DNA of 64,000 bases from DATKMK01 sp035541895 (GCA_035541895.1 DATKMK010000028.1:1-64000), one strand, 5' to 3'. Positions 50,134-59,423 are shown, counted from the stretch's first letter. Notes: generated from the sequence alone by a model not told the origin. Program-made: numbers and translations.

Positions 50134-51630
50134 ATGGCGAATCACAGTTCCGGATTCGTACGTTTTGCGGCCGCGCGCGGTCGGCTGTCGAAGCAAGTGG
50201 CAAGCGCGATTGTTGCGTTCACATTGGTGACCAGCGGCTGCGGCGGCGACGATTCAACCAGCACGGCGAGCACACCGGGTTCGACCAGTTGGGTGCATCA
50301 CTGGAACCAAATTGCCATCGACGCCAGCGGACTCGATCATACGCCGGTGAAAGCGGGGGAGAATCGCGTCTTCGGCGAGCAATTCGGTCCGACTCGCGCC
50401 AGCCGAGCGATCGCGATCGTGCACATCGCGATATTCGACGCCGTCAACGCAATCGTCGGCGGCTACCAGAGCTACACCGGCATTCCATCCGCCCCCACCG
50501 GCACGTCGATGAAGGCCGCGATCGCGCAAGCGGCGCACGACGCGCTCGCGGCGCTGTTCCCATCACAGGCGCCGACGTTCGATCAGAACCTGGCCGCCGA
50601 TCTTGCTGCAATCGCGAACGGAAAAGCCAAAACCGACGGCGTGGTCTCGGGCAAGCAGGCCGCAGCCGCCATCCTGGCTTTACGAGCGGATGACGGTTCA
50701 GACCGCGCCGAGCCGAACATCGGCGTCGACTTTGTCACCAGCGACGCACCCGGCAAGTGGCGCGAGGACCCGGTGAGCCAGAAGACCATCGCGCTCGGCG
50801 CTTATTGGGGCGAGGTGCGGCCGTTCGTTTTGCAATCGGGATCGCAACTCCGCATCCCGCCGCCGCCGGCGCTCGACAGCGTCGAGTATGCGACCGCCTT
50901 CGACGAGGTGAAGGCGTTGGGCGGCGACGGTGTGGTGACGCCGACGGTGCGCAGCGAGCAGGAGACCATGACAGGCATCTTTTGGGCGTATGACGGCACG
51001 CCAAGCTTGTGCGCGCCGCCGCGACTTTACAATCAGATCATCGTGCACATCGCCGAGCAGCAGAAATCGGACATCGTGCAACTGGCTCGCCTGCTGGCTC
51101 TGGCCAACGTCGCGATGGCGGATGCCGGGATCGCGATCTGGGAATCGAAGTACTACTACCAATTCTGGCGGCCGGTCACCGGTATTCGCGAGTCCGACCT
51201 CGGCACCGGACCGACTGGGCTCGGCGACGGCAATTCGGGCACCGCGGGAGACCCGAGCTTCATGCCGCTCGGCGCACCGGCGAGCAATCTCAACGGCCCG
51301 AACTTCACGCCGCCATTCCCGTCGTATCCGTCGGGACATGCAGGGTTCGGCGGCGCACTGTTCGAGACGCTGCGCAAGTTCTACGGGACCGACGCGATCG
51401 CCTTCACCTTCGTCTCGGATGAGTTCAACGGCGTGACCAAGGATGCGTCGGGTGCGGTTCGGCCGCTGGCACCGCGCAGCTTTTCATCGTTGTCGGACGC
51501 CGAAGAGGAGAACGGACAGAGCCGGATCTATCTCGGCATTCACTGGGCCTTCGACAAGAATCAGGGTATCGCGCAAGGGCGCCAGGTGGCCGACTACGTG
51601 TTTGGGCATGCGTTCACGCCGGTGAAATAG
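50134..51630 (+). CDS. Vanadium-dependent haloperoxidase/PAP2-like lipoprotein
   Basis: The 498-residue protein has a lipoprotein signal (LVTSGCGGD). The vanadate- or phosphate-binding motifs of the bacterial vanadium haloperoxidase family are visible: the RPVTGIRE segment, YPSGHAGFGGA with acid-base H402, and RIYLGIHWAFD with R464 and the vanadate-ligand H470. The all-helical body and the length match such enzymes rather than short PAP2 phosphatases. It would act at the cell surface, either halogenating organics with peroxide or acting as an acid phosphatase. GGAGGG before ATG 50134 supports the start. Confidence 0.82.
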   Translation: MANHSSGFVRFAAARGRLSKQVASAIVAFTLVTSGCGGDDSTSTASTPGSTSWVHHWNQIAIDASGLDHTPVKAGENRVFGEQFGPTRASRAIAIVHIAIFDAVNAIVGGYQSYTGIPSAPTGTSMKAAIAQAAHDALAALFPSQAPTFDQNLAADLAAIANGKAKTDGVVSGKQAAAAILALRADDGSDRAEPNIGVDFVTSDAPGKWREDPVSQKTIALGAYWGEVRPFVLQSGSQLRIPPPPALDSVEYATAFDEVKALGGDGVVTPTVRSEQETMTGIFWAYDGTPSLCAPPRLYNQIIVHIAEQQKSDIVQLARLLALANVAMADAGIAIWESKYYYQFWRPVTGIRESDLGTGPTGLGDGNSGTAGDPSFMPLGAPASNLNGPNFTPPFPSYPSGHAGFGGALFETLRKFYGTDAIAFTFVSDEFNGVTKDASGAVRPLAPRSFSSLSDAEEENGQSRIYLGIHWAFDKNQGIAQGRQVADYVFGHAFTPVK

Positions 51631-51660
51631 GATTCGTCCGGCGTCATCCGTCGTCACCCA

Positions 51661-52872
51661 ATGTCTGAAGCGAGTCGTGCGGCGAGCGCTGAGCTACGCG
51701 CCAAGCTATTTTCGCCCGCCGATTTGGGCGGCCTGCGGCTGCGCAACCGCATCGTCAAGACGGCGACGTACGAAGGCATGAGCCCCGGCGGAATACCGTC
51801 GCCGGCGCTCATCAAGCACCATCGCGACCTCGCGAGCGGCGGCGTCGGGATGACCACGGTGGCGTACTGTTCGGTATCGCCTCACGGCAGAACGTTTGCC
51901 GAACAGATGTACATGCATGCCGAGATCATTCCCGCACTCCGTCAACTCACCGACGCGGTGCACGGCGAAGGGGCGGCCGTCTCGATTCAACTCGGGCATT
52001 GCGGGTTCTTCAGCAAGAACTCGGAACTGGCGGGTCGGCGACCCATCGCCCCATCGTTCACCGTCAATCAGTACGGGATGATGGCCGGCATGCCGTTCGC
52101 CCGCGCAATGACGGAAGACGATCTGACCAAGGTCATCGAAGAATTCGGTACCGCGGCCGCGATGGCGCGCGACGCGGGCTTCGACGCCGTCGAAATTCAT
52201 CTCGGCCACGGCTACCTGCTAAGCCAGTTCATCAGTCCGGCAACCAATCGGCGACGCGACCGCTGGGGCGGCAGTCTCGACAACCGCATGCGTTTGCCGC
52301 TGGCGGTGCTGGCACGGGTTCGCGACCGCGTCGGTGCAACCTTCCCGATCGTGGCGAAGACCAATCTGCGCGATGGCTTTCGCGGCGGCCTCGAAATCGA
52401 GGAAGCAATCGGCGTGGTCGAGCGACTCGAAGGGGCGGGGATCGACGCCGTCGTGCTCAGCGGCGGCTTCACCAGTAGGAATCCGTTCTACCTCTTTCGC
52501 GGCAAACGCCCGCTGCGCGAGATGATCGAGGTCGAAAAGAGTCGATTGCAGAAGCTTACTTTGCGGCTGTTCGGCGCACGGGTGATCAAGGAATATCCCT
52601 TCCAGGAGTTGTACTTCCTCGATCTCGCCCGTCGCGTGCGTCAGGCCGTGCGTATGCCGCTGGTACTGCTGGGCGGTGCGCTGTCGCTCGAAAACCTGGA
52701 AACGGCGATGCGCGAAGGCTTTGACTTCGTAGCGATGGGCCGCGCGTTGATCGCCGATCCCGACCTGATCGGGCGCATGCAGCGCGGCGAGGCGCCCCGC
52801 TCGCGCTGCACCTCGTGCAACAAATGCGTTGCCGAAATGGATCGCAACGGTGTCCGTTGCGTCCTCGATTGA
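51661..52872 (+). CDS. NADH:flavin oxidoreductase, old yellow enzyme family
   Basis: The 403-residue FMN barrel protein has LFSPADLGGLRLRNRIVKTAT at the N-terminus, QLGHCGFFS, the segment FDAVEIHLGHGYLLSQFISP followed by the arginine-rich NRRRDRWGGS, and a late FDFVAMGRALIADPDL. A C-terminal cluster CTSCNKCVAEMDRNGVRC could bind an iron-sulfur cluster, as in 2,4-dienoyl-CoA reductase-type members. The C-terminal Rossmann domains of those larger enzymes are absent. It probably reduces an activated double bond of an enone or enoyl substrate. Its stop is 7 bp from the converging lipase gene. Confidence 0.85.
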   Translation: MSEASRAASAELRAKLFSPADLGGLRLRNRIVKTATYEGMSPGGIPSPALIKHHRDLASGGVGMTTVAYCSVSPHGRTFAEQMYMHAEIIPALRQLTDAVHGEGAAVSIQLGHCGFFSKNSELAGRRPIAPSFTVNQYGMMAGMPFARAMTEDDLTKVIEEFGTAAAMARDAGFDAVEIHLGHGYLLSQFISPATNRRRDRWGGSLDNRMRLPLAVLARVRDRVGATFPIVAKTNLRDGFRGGLEIEEAIGVVERLEGAGIDAVVLSGGFTSRNPFYLFRGKRPLREMIEVEKSRLQKLTLRLFGARVIKEYPFQELYFLDLARRVRQAVRMPLVLLGGALSLENLETAMREGFDFVAMGRALIADPDLIGRMQRGEAPRSRCTSCNKCVAEMDRNGVRCVLD

Positions 52873-52879
52873 ACGGCGA

Positions 52880-54010
52880 TCAGCCCGACCGCTTGGGCTC
52901 AAGCATGAAGCCCATCACCTGCCGCCAGAGGTCCTCGAACTTAGCGCGGGTGAAACCGGTGCGAGTCGCCAGCCAATCATAGTGCGGTGGGCTGCGGGTC
53001 GGATCGCCAAAATGACCGATGATGTCCAAGTGATCCGCCTGGACCGCCTGGATGACCTCGCCCCACACTTGTGCCCGGGTAGGGACGATACCGTCGTTGG
53101 CCTTGAGACTCGGCAGACGGCGATACGCACGCCGTAGTGTCTCGCGGGCGGCGGCGCTCAGCGGCGGCTGTCGCCCGCGCGGCATCTGCGCCGCGAGCCG
53201 GTGGAGCCCGTGGTACAGGGTGTGATTCGCCTGCGCGGCGGCGTCGAGGCCGGTCGCGAGCGTCGAGCCGACGCCCGGCGGCGTTGCGCGGGTCACGACC
53301 GAGCCGTAGCGGATCTCAGCGCGATCGCGGACGGTGGCGTTAAACACGTCCATGCCTTCGGGCGTGAGTTGCACCAGCAGCGCCTGGTCTTTGGCGACGT
53401 CCGCAAGCAATCGTTGCACGGCACGGCGCCGCCCGACCGAGAAATCGGCGAGCAGTTGATGGAATAACTCGTCGATCAGCGTCGGATTGCGCCCGCGAGC
53501 GTCGGCGTCGGTGAACAGCGAAGCGAGACTGAGCAGAACCGCAAGCGGCAAGCTTCCGAAGCGCAGGACATACGTGGTCGTGACCGAGAGCAGTTCCAGC
53601 AACTTCTGACCACGCATCCCGGCGAGAAACGATGCCAGCGGGCTGCCGAAGTGAGGCGTCGCGACGCTGATGACGGTACGCACGCGCTGCGCCAGAGCTT
53701 CGACCGGACGCGGGGTAGGCAGCGAGACGTTTGGTGCCACGGCAAGGCGCGCATCGAGTCCGCCGGTCGAATGCCCGATGAGGTGCGCGACGTCTTGGTC
53801 GCCGATGGTACCGGCGATGGTCTCGATCGCCCGCGCGGTTCGTTTCGGCAACGACGCAGTTGGGTACGTCTTGACGACGTGCACCTCCGCGTCGATCCCG
53901 CGGGCGCCAAGTTCTTGGAGGAGGAAGGTTCGGACGTGGAGGAAGTACCGCAGTCGGCCCACGTTTGCGAAGCCGAAGAATCCGGGAATCAGGTAGATGT
54001 GGTGCCTCAT
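52880..54010 (-). CDS. Alpha/beta hydrolase, lipase-like
   Basis: The 376-residue protein has an N-terminal HIYLIPGFFGFA oxyanion segment and the nucleophile elbow LIGHSTGGLDAR (Ser81). A candidate acid is in ANDGIVPTRAQ and a candidate catalytic His in DHLDIIGHFG. The VISVATPHFGSPLASFLAG segment resembles lipases and PGAP1-like esterases. No clear signal peptide is visible. It is divergent from the wax ester synthase gene with 172 bp between starts, which suggests linked control of storage lipid breakdown and synthesis. Confidence 0.82.
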   Translation of the reverse strand: MRHHIYLIPGFFGFANVGRLRYFLHVRTFLLQELGARGIDAEVHVVKTYPTASLPKRTARAIETIAGTIGDQDVAHLIGHSTGGLDARLAVAPNVSLPTPRPVEALAQRVRTVISVATPHFGSPLASFLAGMRGQKLLELLSVTTTYVLRFGSLPLAVLLSLASLFTDADARGRNPTLIDELFHQLLADFSVGRRRAVQRLLADVAKDQALLVQLTPEGMDVFNATVRDRAEIRYGSVVTRATPPGVGSTLATGLDAAAQANHTLYHGLHRLAAQMPRGRQPPLSAAARETLRRAYRRLPSLKANDGIVPTRAQVWGEVIQAVQADHLDIIGHFGDPTRSPPHYDWLATRTGFTRAKFEDLWRQVMGFMLEPKRSG

Positions 54011-54182
54011 TGCGACCGAGCTGTTTCACTCTTGCAGCAGTCGCGGAAACCGGCTTCTCAGCGCTTGGACGGCGCGACGGAATCTTCGCGTTGGGGTCAG
54101 GACAACACTCCGGGCATGGATTCTGCGCTCGCGTAATCGCGCGGCGCGCTTCGACGTCCTGCGTCGCACGGGTGAGGAAGCC

Positions 54183-55649
54183 ATGTCAACGGCAGCCGAT
54201 GTGTGGCCCGATCGGATGAACCCGACCGATGCGCTGTTCTGGACCATGGACAAGATCCCGGAGCTGCGGTCGACGATCGGCGCTCTGTTGATACTCGACG
54301 GTGTCCCTGATCGCGAGCGGATCGCCGCTGAGTTGTTGCGGATTAGCGCCGCACTCCCGCGAATGTACCAGCGAGTGGTCGAGGTTCCCGGCGGTCTGGC
54401 GCCGCCCGAATGGCTCGACGATCGCCAGTTCGACCTCGACTACCACCTGCGTCACGTCATGGTGCCACCGCCGGGTGGACTGGCTGAACTCCTCGCGGAG
54501 TTGAGCCCGCTGTACGCGACCTCGTTGGATCGTGATCGTCCGCTGTGGGAAGCCTACCTCGCCGGCGGATTGATGGGCGGTCGCGGCGCCGTGTTCTTCA
54601 AGATGCACCACTGCCTGGTCGATGGCGTCGGCGGTTCGCGATTGTTCGGCGAACTGTTGAGTTCCGGTGCCGCTGCCAACCCGCCGCGGCCGTTGCCCCA
54701 GCCGCGCAAGCGCTCGACCAGCACGGCAGCTCTGCTGTGGCGTGCGATCGGATACAACATCGGTGAGGCCGCGCAATTCGGCACCGATGTCGCCGCGGCC
54801 GCAATCGGGGCTCTCACACATCCCGCTGCCGTGTTGAGCGAGATCCGTCGCTGGACGCAGTCGGCGTTCGGGTTCGGCCAAGAGTTGACGACGATGCGCG
54901 CCGAGAGTCCGCTGCACCAGCACCGAAGCTTGTCGCGCCAGCTCACCACGTTCGACTTGTCGCTCGCCGAGATCGACGCGGCGCGGGCGGCTCTGGGTGC
55001 GACCAACAACGACATCATCCTCACCATCGTCGCCGGGGCGATGCACCGGTGGCACAGCTCACGCGGCTTCGACGTGCGCCAGCTGCGCGCGCTGGTGCCG
55101 GTCAATTTGCGCGACGCGAACGAGAGCAGTGCCGGCAATCGCCTGGCACTGCTCGCCGTCGCGCTGCCGACCGGTGAACCCAACCCGCTGCGTCGCCTGC
55201 GCATCATTCAGGAGAGGATGGGACACGTAAAAGGTGATCGCCGGGCGAGCCTGTATCCGATCGTCGCGCGCATCATTCTCACTCTGCCGCTGGTTGTGGC
55301 CGAGCAAGTCGTCCGGCAGCAGACCCAGCGGACCAACTTTGTATGCACCAACGTGCCCGGACCGCGACAGACCTGCTACCTGGCGGGTCAGCGGATCGAG
55401 CGGATGTATCCGTACGCGCCGCTGGTCGGCGACCACCCAGTCGCGATCGCGCTGTATAGCTATGGCGACCGCGTGTGTGTCGGACTGGATGTCGATCCGC
55501 TGGCGATGAGCGATCTGCCGCATTTCCTCGACGCCCTGCGCGAGTCAGCCGCCGAGGTGCTATCCCTCCGGCCTGACCAAGTGCGCCCGCTGCGTCGAGC
55601 GCCACGCTTACTCACTCAATCGCGAAGGTCGTCGCGACATCGGCACTGA
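54183..55649 (+). CDS. Wax ester synthase/diacylglycerol acyltransferase (WS/DGAT)
   Basis: WS/DGAT enzymes join acyl-CoA to fatty alcohols or diacylglycerol, making wax esters or triacylglycerol. The 488-residue protein has the catalytic HHxxxDG as HHCLVDG (H142-G148), the opening MNPTDALFWTMD, the mid-segment LVPVNLRDANESSAGNRLAL, and TNVPGPRQTCYLAGQRIERMYPYAPL near the C-terminus, all family hallmarks. The start at 54183 follows GTGAGGAAG; the frame is open further upstream, but that part is not conserved. It overlaps the 3' end of the converging Thr-rich protein gene by 38 bp. Confidence 0.92.
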   Translation: MSTAADVWPDRMNPTDALFWTMDKIPELRSTIGALLILDGVPDRERIAAELLRISAALPRMYQRVVEVPGGLAPPEWLDDRQFDLDYHLRHVMVPPPGGLAELLAELSPLYATSLDRDRPLWEAYLAGGLMGGRGAVFFKMHHCLVDGVGGSRLFGELLSSGAAANPPRPLPQPRKRSTSTAALLWRAIGYNIGEAAQFGTDVAAAAIGALTHPAAVLSEIRRWTQSAFGFGQELTTMRAESPLHQHRSLSRQLTTFDLSLAEIDAARAALGATNNDIILTIVAGAMHRWHSSRGFDVRQLRALVPVNLRDANESSAGNRLALLAVALPTGEPNPLRRLRIIQERMGHVKGDRRASLYPIVARIILTLPLVVAEQVVRQQTQRTNFVCTNVPGPRQTCYLAGQRIERMYPYAPLVGDHPVAIALYSYGDRVCVGLDVDPLAMSDLPHFLDALRESAAEVLSLRPDQVRPLRRAPRLLTQSRRSSRHRH

Positions 55650-57306
55650 TGTGCCCTACCTGGTCGCTGACTTCGAGGGTCAGCGTGTAGTCGCCGGCTC
55701 CGAGTACCGACGGCAGGGCAATCGGTCCACGATCGACGAACTCGTTGATCGTGGCACCGGTCGGCTGAAGCTCGTAGCAGGTAAAATCGGGCGGCGAGCC
55801 AGCCACCGCGAAGCTGACGCAGAACTGGTCGATGTCGCCTTCGAGATCGGAAACGCCGTAGTGCACCGTGATCGACCCACCTTGTGCCACGGGATTGGGC
55901 ATTACACTCAAGGCACAGAGCTGCGGCAGCGAAGTGATCGGGCCGCCGCACACGTTGACGACGGGAGTGGGACTTGGCGTCATCGTCGGCGTCCGAGTCA
56001 CGGTGAAAGTCTGAGTTGGCGAAGCAGTCGGCGTTCGCGTGCCCGTGGCGGTCGGCGCCGGCGTGTGCGTCGGCGTGGCGCTCCGAGTGAGCGTCGGCGT
56101 TGCTGTGGACGTGAGCGTAGATGTCGACGGGACCGTCGCGGTGAACGTTGGCGTTCGCGTTGGCGTGGCGGTGGTGACGAGAGTGCTAGTGACCGTTGCC
56201 GAGTGCGTCAGGGTTGCGGTCGCGGTCGGCGATGCGATGAGGGGGATCGTCATCGTCGCCGTCGTTGTGACGCTCGGTGTGAGCGTAGGCGTCGACGTAG
56301 CCGTGAGAGTGTCTGACGCCGTCGCCGTAGGGGTTGAGGTTGGGGTTCGCGTCGTTGAGATCGTCGGCAACGCCGGCGTCACTGTGAGTGTCGGCGATAT
56401 CGTCGTCGACGGTGTGCTTGTCGCGGTGATGACGGTTGGGGTGTTTGTAGATGAAGGCGTGTCGGTTCGGCTCGCCGACGGCGTCGACACCGCGGTTGGA
56501 GAACGAGACGCAGTCGCACTCGCTGTCGGCGTTGGACTCGCGCTCATCGTGACGGTCTGCGTGGATGTGCTGGTTGGCGTCGATGTTGCGGACGACGAGG
56601 CCGTAAATGCGGCCGTCGCGGAAACCGCGTGACTCGGCGAAGCCGTCGCGCTGGCGGTGCCGGTTGGCGTGGGGGTTCGGGTGACGGTGAAGACATCTGT
56701 GACAGTCGCGGATGCAGAGGCGGACTGCGTCGCAGTCGAGGTTGGTGTTGGCGATATTGCGGGCGAAGGCGACTCCGTACTCAAACCAACCGGCGTCGCG
56801 GTCGGCGAGTGCGTCGGCGCAACCGTCTCGGTTACGCTGGCAGTCTCGGTGGCGCGATCTGTCGGGGTCGCGCTCGCTGGCGTCAGAACCGTCGGCGAGT
56901 CCGTCGCGGAAGGCGTCGCCGCTGCAGTTTCGGACGCAGTGGGCGGCGGGGACGGCGTGTCGCTGGCGATCGCGCTAGCCGTTGCGGTCGGGCTGTCAGT
57001 CGCCGTCATGGTGACCGTCGGAGAGCTCGGTGGGCAACCATCCAACGCGCTGTTCACCGCGGCGACTAGTTCTTCGACGGTCACACGACCGTCTCTGTCC
57101 CGATCGGCCGCAGTGCAATCATCGGCGGGTTGGATGCCGAGAGCGATATTCACGGCGTGGACCAGTTCATCGACGGTGACGCGCCCGTCGCCGTCGCAGT
57201 CGCCGACACAGGAAGCGCTTGCCGTGCAAGCCATCAACAACGCGAAGACGGACCACGAATAGGCCAACAGTCGTGCGGCGGGGCGCGAGTGAACAAGGCA
57301 ACGCAT
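55612..57306 (-). CDS. Secreted EF-hand doublet protein with long Thr/Ser/Pro-rich stalk
   Basis: The 564-residue product has a signal peptide (cut near ACTASA) and two Cys-flanked EF-hand or dockerin-like motifs (CVGDCDGDGRVTVDELVHAV and DRDRDGRVTVEELVAAVN). A ~340-residue low-complexity stalk of Thr, Ser, Pro and Ala follows (TPTxT units), and then a C-terminal beta domain (about 460-564, starting CGGPITSLPQLCALSVMPNP). The stalk probably extends the C-terminal domain from the cell and may be glycosylated. The EF-hand doublet closely matches the one in the RHS protein. ATG 57306 is chosen because the signal peptide starts there; its ribosome binding site is weak. Confidence 0.75.
   Translation of the reverse strand: MRCLVHSRPAARLLAYSWSVFALLMACTASASCVGDCDGDGRVTVDELVHAVNIALGIQPADDCTAADRDRDGRVTVEELVAAVNSALDGCPPSSPTVTMTATDSPTATASAIASDTPSPPPTASETAAATPSATDSPTVLTPASATPTDRATETASVTETVAPTHSPTATPVGLSTESPSPAISPTPTSTATQSASASATVTDVFTVTRTPTPTGTASATASPSHAVSATAAFTASSSATSTPTSTSTQTVTMSASPTPTASATASRSPTAVSTPSASRTDTPSSTNTPTVITATSTPSTTISPTLTVTPALPTISTTRTPTSTPTATASDTLTATSTPTLTPSVTTTATMTIPLIASPTATATLTHSATVTSTLVTTATPTRTPTFTATVPSTSTLTSTATPTLTRSATPTHTPAPTATGTRTPTASPTQTFTVTRTPTMTPSPTPVVNVCGGPITSLPQLCALSVMPNPVAQGGSITVHYGVSDLEGDIDQFCVSFAVAGSPPDFTCYELQPTGATINEFVDRGPIALPSVLGAGDYTLTLEVSDQVGHISADVATTFAIE
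55960..57020 (-). repeat. Low-complexity Thr/Ser/Pro coding region
   Basis: About 1 kb of the secreted protein gene encodes an irregular run of TPT, SPT, TAT and SAT units. The DNA is rich in short ACx and GTx trinucleotides and is expected to be prone to slippage and length change between strains. I see no exact long tandem unit. Confidence 0.75.
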
Positions 57307-57398
57307 CGGTGGTTCACCGATGTACGCGCTGGTGCGGCGCGTCGCAACTGCCATCGCCGTCTTGACATCGTCAATCCGGTTTGGGAAGCGAGGCCGCA

Positions 57399-58202
57399 AT
57401 GTCGTACGTCCTCATCGAGAAGCCGCAGCCGCATGTCAGTGTGATCGTGATGAATCGACCCGAACGACTCAACGCGATGTCGTTCGATACCGTTGTGCCG
57501 CTCGCCGAGGCGATCAAGCGGGTGGGGGCCGACAACGACACGTGGGTCGCGATCGTGACTGGTGCCGGCCGCGGCTTCTGCTCGGGATTGGACCTCGAAG
57601 ATCATGGCATGCCGCCGAATTGCGACGGACTGCCGATGTCGCGCATCGCCATCCGCGCCATGGAATTCGTGTCGAATCTCGTGCCCGCGCTGCGGGCGAT
57701 GCCGCAGCCGGTGATTGCCGCCGTCAACGGCCCCGCGTACGGTGGCGGGATGTGTCTCTCGCTCGGGGCCGACATCCGAATCGCTGGCGCGTCCGCGACC
57801 TTTCGCAACGCGGGGATCAACAACGGACTGACGGGCACCGAATTGGGAATCAGCTGGATTTTGCCGCGCTTGCTCGGTGCCGCACACGCGTGGGACATCA
57901 TCCTCAGCGGTCGCGAGGTGAAGGCCGATGAAGCGCTGCGGCTCGGGCTGGTCTCGCGTATCGTCCCGGATGCCGATGTGCGGCCCACCGCGCTCGCGAT
58001 CGCTGAGCAAATGTGCGCCTACAGTCCACACGGTCTCGCGATGACCAAGAAAGTGCTCTGGTCAAACCTCGAAACCGGAGGCCTCGAAGCCGCCATCGAT
58101 CTCGAAAATCGCAACCAACTGCTGGTCCGAATGACCACGCAAAACCTGCAAGAGGCGATCGCCGCGCGCAAGCAAAAGCGCCCGCCACGATTCGAAGACT
58201 AA
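57399..58202 (+). CDS. Enoyl-CoA hydratase/isomerase family protein
   Basis: The 267-residue crotonase-fold protein has MNRPERLNAMSFDTVVPLAEA, the oxyanion-hole segment GAGRGFCSGLDLEDHG, and the second oxyanion region AAVNGPAYGGGMCLSLGADIRIA. The usual first catalytic Glu position reads NNGLTGTELGISWILPRLLG, with Glu in TELG, as in many hydratases of this family. It would hydrate enoyl-CoA in fatty or aromatic acid breakdown, but family members also catalyse isomerisation or ring opening. It starts 93 bp from the divergent Thr-rich protein gene. Confidence 0.9.
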   Translation: MSYVLIEKPQPHVSVIVMNRPERLNAMSFDTVVPLAEAIKRVGADNDTWVAIVTGAGRGFCSGLDLEDHGMPPNCDGLPMSRIAIRAMEFVSNLVPALRAMPQPVIAAVNGPAYGGGMCLSLGADIRIAGASATFRNAGINNGLTGTELGISWILPRLLGAAHAWDIILSGREVKADEALRLGLVSRIVPDADVRPTALAIAEQMCAYSPHGLAMTKKVLWSNLETGGLEAAIDLENRNQLLVRMTTQNLQEAIAARKQKRPPRFED

Positions 58203-58204
58203 AC

Positions 58205-58227
58205 CCAAGTCGGCTTCGCTGACTTGG
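58205..58227 (+). terminator. Hairpin after the enoyl-CoA hydratase gene
   Basis: CCAAGTCGGC (58205-58214) and GCTGACTTGG (58218-58227) pair over 10 bp (one G-T) around a TTC loop, starting 3 bp after the stop codon. No U tract follows, so it may be a weak or rho-assisted terminator or an mRNA 3'-end stabiliser. Confidence 0.5.
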
Positions 58228-58325
58228 CTGCCCCGCGACCATGTGCTTACATACAGGTCGAGAGGCGGACGAGGCGGAGCTGGGCACCTCGATGAACTGC
58301 GCGGCATAGCGCTTCAAGGACAATC

Positions 58326-59423
58326 GTGAAACGTCGACCATGTCGCATGGCCGCACTTGCGGTCACGCTGGGCACGCTCGTAAGTGCGGTGCCGGCGTGG
58401 CCCCGCCAGTGGACCGAGGACGATTTTCAACAGAAGAGAACCGCGGCGCACTTCATGATCGTCGCCGGTCAAAATTGGCGCAGCAGCCAGTCCGTGATCG
58501 GCTCCACGCAGTTCTATCAGGTGCAAAAGGGCGACACCTTTCTCGACATCGCCCGCTACTACGGCCTCGGGTACAACGAACTCGAAGACGCGAACCCCGG
58601 CGTCGATGTCTGGGTGCCCCCGGCCGGCCAGGTCATGCTGTTGCCGACGGAGTACATCATCCCGGATGCCGAGGCGCACGGGATCGTCGTGAACATTCCT
58701 GAAATGCGCTTGTACTACTTCCATCCGCGGCCGAATGCGTACGCGCCGATGATGGTGACGACGTACCCGGTCGGTCTCGGCCGGGACGAGTGGAAGACCC
58801 CGTTGGGTGCGTTCCGCGTCGCCGATAAGACCGTCAATCCGATGTGGATTCTGCCGGAGTCGATTCGTGAGGAGCACATGAAGGATGGGCGGCCTGCACC
58901 GAAGTTCATCCCTGGCGGTGATCCCGAGAACCCATTAGGAAAGTATCGCTTGAAGCTCCAACCCCTGGGGCGCGCAGCCGGCGACTACGGCATTCACGGC
59001 ACCAATATTCCCTGGGGTGTCGGCATGCAGGTCAGCCACGGATGCATTCGCCTGTACCCGGAGGACATCGAGCAACTGTTCCCGCTGATCCCCGTGCGTG
59101 AGGCGGTTCAGTTCGTGTATCAGCCGGTGAAGGTCGGTAGCCGAGACGGCGAGATTTATGTCGAGGTACACAAAGACATCTATCAGATGACGCCCGGCCC
59201 CTACCGCGAAGCGCAGCGACTACTGCAGAAATACGGATGGACCGATCGGGTGGACGACCACCGGTTGCGGCGCGCGATCACGGAGCAGTCGGGGGTTCCG
59301 ATGCTGATCTCGCGCGAGGCTAGCAACGACGGACTGGTTGAGGAGCGCTTCCGTTCGCGGCGCAGCAGCGAGCCGCCCAAGCCGCAAGAACCGCCCACGG
59401 CGAAATCTACTGACCGACGCTAG
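58326..59423 (+). CDS. Exported L,D-transpeptidase with LysM domain
   Basis: YkuD-type L,D-transpeptidases cross-link peptidoglycan or attach lipoproteins to it. The 365-residue protein has a signal peptide (LAVTLGTLVSAVPAWP), a LysM domain (about 63-105; YQVQKGDTFLDIARYYGLGYNELEDANPG) and a YkuD domain (about 120-270) with HGTNIPWGVG and the catalytic SHGCIRLYP (C240). The Arg- and Pro-rich C-terminal tail is not part of the domain. It resembles the E. coli ErfK/YcfS group. GTG 58326 is the start. It ends with a 4-bp overlap with the converging coiled-coil gene. Confidence 0.92.
   Translation: MKRRPCRMAALAVTLGTLVSAVPAWPRQWTEDDFQQKRTAAHFMIVAGQNWRSSQSVIGSTQFYQVQKGDTFLDIARYYGLGYNELEDANPGVDVWVPPAGQVMLLPTEYIIPDAEAHGIVVNIPEMRLYYFHPRPNAYAPMMVTTYPVGLGRDEWKTPLGAFRVADKTVNPMWILPESIREEHMKDGRPAPKFIPGGDPENPLGKYRLKLQPLGRAAGDYGIHGTNIPWGVGMQVSHGCIRLYPEDIEQLFPLIPVREAVQFVYQPVKVGSRDGEIYVEVHKDIYQMTPGPYREAQRLLQKYGWTDRVDDHRLRRAITEQSGVPMLISREASNDGLVEERFRSRRSSEPPKPQEPPTAKSTDRR

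Noticed and set aside
56039..56632. Plus-strand Val/Gly-rich open frame of about 197 codons
   Set aside because: It is the exact antisense of the Thr/Ser/Pro stalk, where ACN and TCN codons read as Val- and Gly-type codons in reverse. There is no ribosome site or domain.
55950..57050. CRISPR array or tandem-repeat locus in the Thr-rich region
   Set aside because: The repeats are irregular short codon runs inside an open frame with no spacer structure. It is a coding low-complexity stalk.
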